From a virus, in IMG/VR virus record IMGVR_UViG_3300032223_000118, positions 1-35,922 of that record: DNA of 35,922 nucleotides, one strand, 5' to 3'. A program made the position numbers and the translations under genes. Positions within the stretch are counted from its first letter, which is position 1, and every line of letters starts with the position of its first letter. Shown here piece by piece: positions 29,590 through 35,922 of this stretch. The notes below the pieces were generated by a model. The model saw nothing but the letters and a program-made list of their open reading frames with translations, was not told the origin of the DNA and did no database searches.

Positions 29590-30738
29590 TTAAAATGGAA
29601 CCTCATCTGACACAGGCACTTCTGGTGTTATAACCTGTGCTTCAGTTGCAGGATTAGAAACCTTGTCGAACAAGTCCAAGAATGCAGTCTTCGTTGCAGC
29701 GTCAAAACGATTGCAGCAAAGTTCTACTGCTTTCTCACGCTTCTTAAAGATTGCAAACGCACGCACAATGTGGATCATACGACGAGTAGTGATCGTCTCA
29801 TCCACACCACCATCAGCAAAGGTACGACGGATTGCATCAGCCCACTTCACCAATGTCTCTGCGAATTCTACATCTTTGCATGAGTAGAAGTCCATCAGAT
29901 TCTCAATAATCTTTTGCTCAGTCTTAGCATTAGGATAATCCTGTTCAAATGTAACAGCAAATCTCTCCAAGAATGCTTCGTTCAAGACGTTAGTACCAAT
30001 TTAACGACCATCGTCTGAACCTTTACCCTTAGTGTTTGCAGTGGCAAGCACATTGAAACCTTCTTTTGGAACAATCATCTCATTCTTCAATTTGAAGTAA
30101 TAAGGTTTACCCTCAAGAATCGGTTGCAAACACAACAGAGTATTTGCAGAGCCAGCATCAATTTCGTCAAGCAACAAAGTTGTACCATTGCGCATAGCGA
30201 TAAGCACTGGACCTTCGACAATCTGGACGTTACCATCTTCAAGAGTCTTAGTGCCGATGAGTTGTTCTTCATCAGTCATCATGTTGAGGTTAACACGAAT
30301 CAAAGGACGTTTGTACTTCGCACAAATTTGTTCAACCATCGTTGACTTGCCATTCCCAGTTGGACCAGAAATAAATGCAGGGTAGAAAATACCAGCTTTG
30401 ATAATCGTTTCCACATCAGAATAATTACCAAATGGAACAAAGTTTGGATCCTTCTTGGGGATCAATGAGTCAGTATTAGTGTAATCCACCTTAAATGATT
30501 CCTCAACAACAGGTTTCAGTGCGGTGTTTCCATCAACTGATGTACCACCATCAATTGCATACAAACCACGACCAACTTTATTCTTCATAAGCCAGAGTGG
30601 ATACTTCTCAGTACCGATTGCATCCATCACAGAGATCAACTCAGGACGACTTACTTGCCCACGAGTTGCAACATCAGGATACATTTCCAGTAGTTTAGTT
30701 TCAAAAGACTCACGAAAAGCCACATCAGATTTTGCCAT
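29590..30738 (-). pseudogene. MoxR/CobS-like AAA+ ATPase interrupted by an in-frame TAA
   Basis: From the ATG at 30738 (GGAG upstream) the frame runs 245 codons, through the YPLWLMKNKVGRGLY block (46-60), Walker A SGPTGNGKST (124-133), Walker B TLLLDEIDAG and sensor 1 ATANTKGKGSDDGR, to TAA at 30001-30003. The same frame stays open for 137 more codons: IGTNVLNEAFLERF (arginine finger region) and the helical lid. Related CobS-like phage proteins read GRF/YIGTNVLNEAF without a break. No ATG or ribosome site exists after the stop; the TTG at 29985 is a poor start. The C-terminal part keeps its sequence, so the change is recent, suppressed by readthrough, or a sequencing error. Confidence 0.75.
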
Positions 30739-30777
30739 CACATTCTCCATAATAAAAACAACCAATCAATATAATGA

Positions 30778-30806
30778 ATTATTCCCTAAACTGCAATAAA
30801 AGTCAA
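30778..30806 (-). promoter_or_regulatory. Sigma70-like promoter for the MoxR-like gene
   Basis: Minus strand: -35 TTGACT (30801-30806), 17-base spacer, -10 AATAAT (30778-30783), 40 bases upstream of the ATG at 30738. Confidence 0.65.
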
Positions 30807-30821
30807 CACCTTTCTGCAATT

Positions 30822-30840
30822 CCCCTACAAGTTACAGGGG
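30822..30840. repeat. GGGG/CCCC hairpin after the vWA gene
   Basis: CCCCTACAAGTTACAGGGG forms a 5-bp stem (7 with G-U pairs in the leftward RNA). A T-run follows only on the plus strand (ATTATTTTT), so it is a weak leftward terminator at best. A related CCCC...GGGG element adjoins the repeat at 33207. Confidence 0.45.
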
Positions 30841-30849
30841 ATTATTTTT

Positions 30850-30871
30850 CCCTGTAAAATCAACAACTTAC
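30850..30871 (-). repeat. Intergenic repeat, copy B
   Basis: This 22-base element is identical to copy C at 33207-33228 and shares the core GTAAGTTGTTGATTT with copy A. The TAA stop codon of the vWA gene is part of it, and a sigma70-like promoter begins 44 bases downstream. Confidence 0.75.
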
Positions 30872-32979
30872 GCAACGTAGCCCACAAACCTATTGAGTAG
30901 GACTCGGCTAGTCTTCTTCGTGTTCAAAAATTTGGTAAAGTTCTTTGCAATAGACTTAGCGTTAGCATCAGCCTTAACATTCAACTCACCCTCTTCAATT
31001 TTTGTAGCAGTCTGTGGGATCAAGAACAGATCATCACGACCAGTATTTTTCAATGAAGAGAAACCATTGTCACGAAACTCTTTTCTCCAAGATTCAATCT
31101 GAGAATAAACATCACCAGTGAACGATGGAAGATTAGATTTTATTGCACACTCAAGATTACGTCTTGTGTTATGGCAGATATAAAATCCAACAGACATAAT
31201 ACCATAACGATCTTTAATCATACGCAAAATCGTTTCTGTTTGTTGAGGTGCTTCACTGGTCAACTCATAAGTTTTTTGCGTTTGATCATCACGAATAAAA
31301 TGTTTTTGTTTTACATGTTGATATCCAAATTGATTATTATCAGTATGAATATATGCAGTTGGTTTCATTGCATGTATCTGTGAAGAGTACAATGCACCAC
31401 CATCACCATCAGTCAAAGTAATAAGAGTCATTTTCTCGATAGAATTATTTTTAATATATTCTCCGAGATTCAAGTACACCCATACTAATGCTTCGTTCAA
31501 TGGTGTGCCACCCATACCATATCCTGCGTTCCATTGGAATTTATGGTTAATGACACGACGAGCCATTGTATTAAATTCTGTGGAAGTCATTTTATTAGAA
31601 AACAACTCCAACATGTGGAAGTTAGAACCAATATTGGAAAGAACATTACTAGTACTATGTTTAGCACGTCTCTCAGAAGTCCATTTGTTATATGTGTCAC
31701 CATATTGTGTGGGTTCATCGTATTGAGTAGTGAATGCAAGAACACGATATGGAATCTGGATACGATTACAGAACATAGCCAAGTTAATAACTTGTTTCAA
31801 TGTATCCTGAATCACGCCATCCATAGAGCCAGACCAGTCTAGCAAAAACAACATACCATGGTTTTTACCCTGTGGTAAAACAGTAACACGTTTGAACAAA
31901 TCATCTTGAAGTTTGTAAGACCAGATACGCTTCATATCTAGTGATCCAGACTTTGAAATTTGAGCACGTTTATACATCTGTGCAGACTTACGCATCTCAA
32001 ATTCTTTGACAAGATAATTCACTGCACGCATTGTTTCATCTTTAAATGAATCGTATGCCTTACGTTCTTTCATGGTTTCTTCAGGTGAATCACCCCAAGA
32101 ATCTTTGGTCTCGTTCAAAATGTTTTTGTAGCCAACAATAGGAGACTTGAGATAATTAGTATCAAACTCATGATAGTGATATTCTGTATCAGAGTCAGCC
32201 AGTTCTTCCAACTTCTTAGCAAAGTTGCGTTCTGTTTTTGATTCTAATTCTTCATCAGAAACTTGGTTGGATTTTCTACCACTAGATGTATCTTTACCGA
32301 ATTCTTCATGATCATCTTCTTGTTCATTTTCTTCGTCAAGATCATCCCAGTCGATATCCATATCATCAAAATCTTCTTCTTCATCTTCTTCAAGGTCTTC
32401 AGCCATTAGACGTTCTTTTTTCTCTTGCATTTGCTGTTTGGAAAATTCAAAAATTTCTTTGGCAAGAGTAATAACTTCGTCAGGTGTTTCTGTTTTCTCA
32501 GCACGAATAACAAATGGCTTTTCCAAAGATGTGAATGTCACACCACACTGGAAACCAGCCTTATAGTATAGATTGATTTTGTCGATAAGAAGAAGATCAT
32601 CGAATGCCTGAACCTGTTTAACTCCAAAGAAGTCACGATCGTTCAGTTGTTTATATCCTTCGTTCATGCGTTTACGCAGTCCTGGATACTTACGTTTGAT
32701 AAGTTTCTCAATGCGCACATCTTCGAGCACATTCATGTAACCCATCATTTTTCGATCTTCTTTAATAGGATCGAAATACTCTTCAGTTGTATAAAGTGCA
32801 TGACCAACTTCATGACCGACAAGCATGTCTTCAATCTCAGGGGTCATGTCTTTCCACATTGGAAGTGTCAGCACACGATTCTTTACATCAAAAGATGCAG
32901 TGCTACGCTTAGCACGAACAACAGAAAGGTTTTCTGTTGCAAGAAGTTTTGCTGAAAGATCAGATGATTTATTTTCCAT
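30868..32979 (-). CDS. CobT/ViaA-like vWA-domain protein with HExxH motif
   Basis: The ATG at 32979 with GGAG seven bases upstream gives 703 aa; a TTG extension to 32991 is not needed. The N-terminal part has H56-E-V-G-H60 in MLVGHEVGHALYTTEEYF and a following NVLEDVRIEKL (83-93), as in peptidase-like CobT-type proteins. A very acidic linker lies at about 194-226. The C-terminal vWA domain has the MIDAS DWSGS (381-385), GGTPLNEAL and TLTDGDG. MoxR ATPase and vWA protein pairs work as metal-chelatase-like or remodelling machines. Here the ATPase is the next gene downstream but is interrupted, so the pair may be impaired. Confidence 0.85.
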   Translation of the reverse strand: MENKSSDLSAKLLATENLSVVRAKRSTASFDVKNRVLTLPMWKDMTPEIEDMLVGHEVGHALYTTEEYFDPIKEDRKMMGYMNVLEDVRIEKLIKRKYPGLRKRMNEGYKQLNDRDFFGVKQVQAFDDLLLIDKINLYYKAGFQCGVTFTSLEKPFVIRAEKTETPDEVITLAKEIFEFSKQQMQEKKERLMAEDLEEDEEEDFDDMDIDWDDLDEENEQEDDHEEFGKDTSSGRKSNQVSDEELESKTERNFAKKLEELADSDTEYHYHEFDTNYLKSPIVGYKNILNETKDSWGDSPEETMKERKAYDSFKDETMRAVNYLVKEFEMRKSAQMYKRAQISKSGSLDMKRIWSYKLQDDLFKRVTVLPQGKNHGMLFLLDWSGSMDGVIQDTLKQVINLAMFCNRIQIPYRVLAFTTQYDEPTQYGDTYNKWTSERRAKHSTSNVLSNIGSNFHMLELFSNKMTSTEFNTMARRVINHKFQWNAGYGMGGTPLNEALVWVYLNLGEYIKNNSIEKMTLITLTDGDGGALYSSQIHAMKPTAYIHTDNNQFGYQHVKQKHFIRDDQTQKTYELTSEAPQQTETILRMIKDRYGIMSVGFYICHNTRRNLECAIKSNLPSFTGDVYSQIESWRKEFRDNGFSSLKNTGRDDLFLIPQTATKIEEGELNVKADANAKSIAKNFTKFLNTKKTSRVLLNRFVGYVA

Positions 32980-32980
32980 A

Positions 32981-33139
32981 TTATTCTCCAAATGCTTCTG
33001 CCATTTCGTACTCAGTCAAAAACTTTTCGACCTCATCACGATTCGCTAGGGAAAGGTCACCAGTGAACACTAACAAGTCTTCAAGACCATAAGTTCCAGC
33101 TAACTCAGCCAATTCAAAATCACTAAAGTCATTCCACAT
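32981..33139 (-). CDS. Small acidic phage protein, 52 aa
   Basis: The frame MWNDFSDFELAELAGTYGLEDLLVF... ending in EYEMAEAFGE is 52 aa, with GGAGA upstream. Its end (GGAGAATAA) provides the Shine-Dalgarno for the vWA gene two bases later. It is acidic and helical, of a type found as small conserved proteins in T4-like aquatic phages (xDFxDxELxELxxxYGLED). It is the first gene after the promoter at 33165-33193. Function unknown. Confidence 0.72.
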   Translation of the reverse strand: MWNDFSDFELAELAGTYGLEDLLVFTGDLSLANRDEVEKFLTEYEMAEAFGE

Positions 33140-33164
33140 AATTTTCTCCGATTCAATAGAGTGA

Positions 33165-33193
33165 ATTATGCATCAGTTTAGGATTAAAGACAA
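33165..33193 (-). promoter_or_regulatory. Sigma70-like promoter for the 52-aa/vWA transcript
   Basis: Minus strand: -35 TTGTCT (33188-33193), 17-base spacer, -10 CATAAT (33165-33170), 26 bases upstream of the 52-aa gene. The -35 box equals those at 11909 and 29582. Confidence 0.65.
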
Positions 33194-33206
33194 GCCCTAG
33201 AAAAAT

Positions 33207-33228
33207 CCCTGTAAAATCAACAACTTAC
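33207..33228 (-). repeat. Intergenic repeat, copy C, with adjacent CCCC/GGGG hairpin
   Basis: It is identical over 22 bases to copy B. On the minus strand it follows a small hairpin (CCCCTACAGCTAGTGGGG on plus, 33232-33249) and precedes the -35 box of the next promoter by 13 bases. The 130-base gap after gp46 contains only these elements. Confidence 0.75.
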
Positions 33229-33269
33229 AATCCCCTACAGCTAGTGGGGAATTAAGTAATACTTAGGTT

Positions 33270-34985
33270 TTAGGGTTGGGCTATGACAGAAAAGTCGTTG
33301 CGTTTTTCAAACTTAACCACGCTACGGAATTTATCAAAGAGTTGATCACCTTTGTGGCTGATTACAAAGATGTTGGTATCACCAAACTGATTCATCAGGT
33401 TTAAGAAGTAATCAGTTCCAGCTGTATCCAAACTTGAATCAAAAATCTCGTCAAGTAATAGAAGATTAGTGTTGACTGAGTTCTTCATCTTAGCAATCTG
33501 ACGCCAAGTGAATAGGATGGCTAAGTCAATACGCATCTTCTCACCCTCAGAAAAACTTGCATATGTAAAATCATCTCGAAAACGAGATTTAACAGATTCA
33601 TTGAATGCTTCATCCAACTCAAAGTGAATGTACGCATCCATTGATTGAAGATACTTATTGATGAGTTTGTTCATCGCAGGTAGGTACTCACGAATGATAG
33701 CAGTCTTGATACCAGTATCTTTTAAAAGAATAGATGCTACTTCTTCGATGTTGCGTTGTTCAAGTAGTATATTCTTTTGTTTTATCTGATCCAATGCCTG
33801 TTGAGCAAGTTCTTTTAACTTACCCTTCTCTTCATCGATATTTGTTGTATCAGTTTTTGCGCTTTCGATTTCAGCCTGCATCTCTTTAATTTGTTTATTG
33901 AGTAAGGTGATTGTAGAGTTTCGTGTAGATAGTTCAATGTTTCTATTGGTAATTTCTGATTGTGTTTTAGTAATTTCAGATAGTTTCTCATTAAGATTGG
34001 ACAAGATCTTTTCGAGTTCACTGACTTTACCATTCTGTTCCAACAGTTGATCATTGAGACCTTTGATAATTGTCTCTTTGTATTGTTCTCCAATATCTTG
34101 CGAACACGAAGGACAAACTGCATGTTCACTAAAGAACTCTGTGTTGTGTTCACAAGTTTCGATTTTTTGGAGTAACTTACTTTTAATTGATTTGGCTCTT
34201 TCAATGTCTTCAGTAACATTTTCTTTACCATCGATGCTTGCTTTAAGAGTGCTGATCTCCGAAACGATAGATTCGATCTCGCCCTCTGTCTGTAAAATTT
34301 CAGCATTGTTAGTAGATATCTTTGATAAGATATTGTTGATGCTTTCATTCTTCGCTTCGGTAATCGTTTTGATAATAGTTTGCTGGTTTTCAACCTTGTC
34401 CTTTGCGCTTTTGATTTCGCTCTCAGTGCGTAGTATTGCATCTTTAGTCTCCTGCACTTTTTCTTTTAATAATGAATTCATTGTAGAGAAAATACGAATA
34501 TCAAGAATGTCTTCAATAACTTCTCTGCGTTGTAGTGGCGTTAACTGCATGAATGGAACAAATGATGCAGAACCGAGAATAACAACTTGTGTAAATGTCT
34601 TATAATTTAATTTTAAGATTTGTTGTTCTAAAACCTTTTGATAGTCACGTGTTGCAGCGTCTTGGTTAAGAAGTTCACCATCTTGCCAGATTTCAAAAAT
34701 GTTTGGTTTTATACCACGCACAATTTTATATTCTTTTGATCCTATAGAAAGTTCTATTTCTACAACACAACCTTTACCATTAATTGAGTTAACAAGTTGT
34801 CCCTTATTAATATTTCTAAATGGTTTTCCAAATAACGAAAAGCACAATGCATCTAAGATTGTGCTTTTACCTTCACCATTCTTACCAATGATTAAAGTTG
34901 TTGGGGATTTATTTAATAGGATTTTGTTCGGAGAATTTCCAGTGGATAGAAAGTTCTTCCACTGAACGGATTTAAAAACGATCAT
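33270..34985 (-). CDS. 46: Recombination endonuclease subunit gp46 (SbcC/Rad50-like)
   Basis: The 571-aa ABC-type ATPase has Walker A IIGKNGEGKST (32-42), a long heptad-rich coiled coil (about 165-430), a zinc hook C291-PS-C294, the signature SFSEGEKMRIDLA and Walker B NLLLLDEIFDSSLD. The size is close to T4 gp46 (560). With gp47 it resects DNA ends for recombination-dependent replication. Its ATG overlaps the gp47 stop (TAATG). A repeat and weak hairpin follow it. Confidence 0.95.
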   Translation of the reverse strand: MIVFKSVQWKNFLSTGNSPNKILLNKSPTTLIIGKNGEGKSTILDALCFSLFGKPFRNINKGQLVNSINGKGCVVEIELSIGSKEYKIVRGIKPNIFEIWQDGELLNQDAATRDYQKVLEQQILKLNYKTFTQVVILGSASFVPFMQLTPLQRREVIEDILDIRIFSTMNSLLKEKVQETKDAILRTESEIKSAKDKVENQQTIIKTITEAKNESINNILSKISTNNAEILQTEGEIESIVSEISTLKASIDGKENVTEDIERAKSIKSKLLQKIETCEHNTEFFSEHAVCPSCSQDIGEQYKETIIKGLNDQLLEQNGKVSELEKILSNLNEKLSEITKTQSEITNRNIELSTRNSTITLLNKQIKEMQAEIESAKTDTTNIDEEKGKLKELAQQALDQIKQKNILLEQRNIEEVASILLKDTGIKTAIIREYLPAMNKLINKYLQSMDAYIHFELDEAFNESVKSRFRDDFTYASFSEGEKMRIDLAILFTWRQIAKMKNSVNTNLLLLDEIFDSSLDTAGTDYFLNLMNQFGDTNIFVISHKGDQLFDKFRSVVKFEKRNDFSVIAQP

Positions 34986-35922
34986 TAAACAACCTCTATG
35001 TTTACAGCTTCAGTGTATAAACCTCGCATGTAATTTTTGATTCTTTCTTTATCGACATCAGTCTCAACAGAATCAATAAAATTGGAGAGAACAGATACTG
35101 TATCTTCAAGATTAATTTCATCATCTATCTCGCCTTCTTCAAACTCAGATAGATCTTCAATAATCTTAATGTCAGCGCATCCTTTATTATACAACTTCTG
35201 AGTGAACTTGTCAAATTTATAGTAGTCAGTTTTATTTAAAACTACAAGTTTGACATACTTATCTTTTAAGTCGAGGGAGTCGAGATCGATGGGATCTTTT
35301 TCTCTATCATCGTATTCGATTCTTGAAAACATTGTATAAGGATTCTGTATGAATTCGAGGACTCGTCGCTCAAGATCAAACAAATGGAACCCTCTGGGAT
35401 CATTAAAATCTTGCCAAGTAAGTTCGTAGGGATTACCGAGATAATGAATGTGCTTATCACTACTGCGGTGATGATAGTGCCCACTAAAAACGAGATCAAA
35501 CTTATCAAACAATTCTTTGCTGAGACCATCATGTGACTCCATTCCTTTATACATTGAAAACCCTGCGATCTCAAAATGTCCCATGCAAATTTCTGCTTGG
35601 GTTGTGTTGATCATATCTAGACTTTCTGTATAATTTTCTGGGCATATCCAAGGCATCATACAAATTTTAGTACCATCAATAACAATTTCTTCTGGATTAT
35701 CAATAACTTTAATGTTAGTGTATTCAGATAACAAAAGGTCTGGAGAGTTTACTTCATTAGTGTTTTTATAGTAAGTGTCGTGATTACCAGCCAACATATA
35801 AACACTAATACCCATACTCTCCAATTTATCGAAGAACATTTCTTTGGCTCTTTGGAGCGAGTAGAAGTTGACATACTTGCGTCTATCAAAGGTGTCACCA
35901 AGAATAAGAACAGTATCAATCC
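34985..35922 (-). CDS. 47: Recombination endonuclease subunit gp47 (Mre11/SbcD-like), N-terminus outside window
   Basis: The frame continues to the window edge (IDTVLILGDTFDRRKYVNFYSL...), so the true start is upstream. The visible 311 residues have metallophosphoesterase motifs LGDTFDRR, AGNHDTYYKN, MGHFEI and SGHYHHRS, which bind two metal ions and give the nuclease activity. The order gp47-gp46 with overlapping codons is as in T4. The C-terminal acidic region (SEFEEGEIDDEINLED) precedes the gp46-binding end. Only the first motif (D-x-H) is missing by truncation. Confidence 0.93.
   Translation of the reverse strand, partial: IDTVLILGDTFDRRKYVNFYSLQRAKEMFFDKLESMGISVYMLAGNHDTYYKNTNEVNSPDLLLSEYTNIKVIDNPEEIVIDGTKICMMPWICPENYTESLDMINTTQAEICMGHFEIAGFSMYKGMESHDGLSKELFDKFDLVFSGHYHHRSSDKHIHYLGNPYELTWQDFNDPRGFHLFDLERRVLEFIQNPYTMFSRIEYDDREKDPIDLDSLDLKDKYVKLVVLNKTDYYKFDKFTQKLYNKGCADIKIIEDLSEFEEGEIDDEINLEDTVSVLSNFIDSVETDVDKERIKNYMRGLYTEAVNIEVV

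Noticed and set aside
29131-29610. A 159-codon plus-strand frame opposite the basic Ala/Lys-rich gene.
   Set aside because: It is a shadow of the Lys/Ala repeat codons, and it crosses the leftward promoter region.
29590-29985. A separate 131-aa protein starting with TTG at 29985.
   Set aside because: It begins in the middle of an AAA+ domain, has no Shine-Dalgarno sequence, and is in frame with the upstream ATPase, so it is better read as the C-terminal half of one broken gene.
30001-30003. Reassigned TAA codon (alternative genetic code).
   Set aside because: Many genes in the window end properly in TAA, including in coupled TAATG junctions, and no other gene has an internal TAA.
33815-34605. 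Long open frames in other frames within gp46, including a 208-codon and a 183-codon frame.
   Set aside because: They arise from the biased codon use of the gp46 coiled coil; the products are low-complexity and lack ribosome sites.
1-35922. tRNA genes, CRISPR arrays, integrase or insertion sequences.
   Set aside because: I found no cloverleaf with a GGTTCRA loop, no regular spacer-repeat array, and no transposase or integrase motif.

Overview
The window is a piece of a T4-like myovirus genome. Nearly every coding strand is minus, so transcription runs from high to low coordinates. The T4 replication and recombination core is recognisable at protein level: gp47 (partial), gp46, gp45 clamp, gp44 and gp62 clamp loader, RegA, DNA ligase, DexA-like exonuclease, gp43 polymerase, UvsX and gp41 helicase. 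The DNA is AT-rich, the gene overlaps are of the ATGA or TAATG type, and the accessory genes (Hsp20, GroES, thioredoxin, Dps, tryptophan-halogenase-like protein, 2OG-Fe(II) oxygenases, MoxR/vWA pair) resemble those of aquatic T4-like phages. No photosynthesis gene is present, so a cyanobacterial host is not indicated. A proteobacterial host is possible but cannot be decided here.

Layout in transcription order. (1) 35922-33270: gp47-gp46. (2) 33193-28994: an early block started by sigma70-like promoters, with a 52-aa protein, a CobT-like vWA protein, a MoxR/CobS-like ATPase broken by an in-frame TAA, and a basic DNA-binding-like protein closed by a strong terminator. (3) 28958-23388: HTH protein, MazG-like nucleotide pyrophosphohydrolase, a consensus promoter, then gp45, halogenase, gp44, membrane protein, gp62, RegA and a 55-aa protein. 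(4) 23387-22014: Hsp20, a chain of very small overlapping ORFs, two conserved small proteins and a terminator. (5) 22013-21824: a non-coding block with hairpins, a repeat shared with two other intergenic regions and a 10-bp phased CTAG array. (6) 21799-11915: conserved small phage proteins, ligase, a radical SAM protein, exonuclease, gp43 and two 2OG oxygenases. (7) 11914-3166: one promoter followed by GroES, thioredoxin, UvsX, gp41 and then, almost without gaps, a TET/JBP-type dioxygenase, a class II glutamine amidotransferase, a GNAT protein, an amino:DNA-transferase (ADDT) homologue, an unknown protein, a P-loop kinase and an HExxH protein. (8) 3169-1: an unknown 459-aa protein, a nucleotidyltransferase-domain protein behind a T4-type late promoter, Dps and a partial, probably virion-associated gene.

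The main discovery candidate is the 8591-3882 cluster. It reads as a post-replicative DNA base hypermodification pathway: oxidise a 5-methyl group, phosphorylate the hydroxymethyl base, exchange the phosphate for an amine, then acylate or amidate. Three of its proteins (dioxygenase, GNAT, ADDT) end in a short peptide, L-E-x-F-[FL], almost the same as the C-terminus of gp43, which in T4-type phages is the sliding-clamp-binding peptide. This suggests that the modification enzymes ride on the gp45 clamp behind the replication fork. No DNA methyltransferase or dUMP hydroxymethylase is visible here, so the base that is modified remains open.
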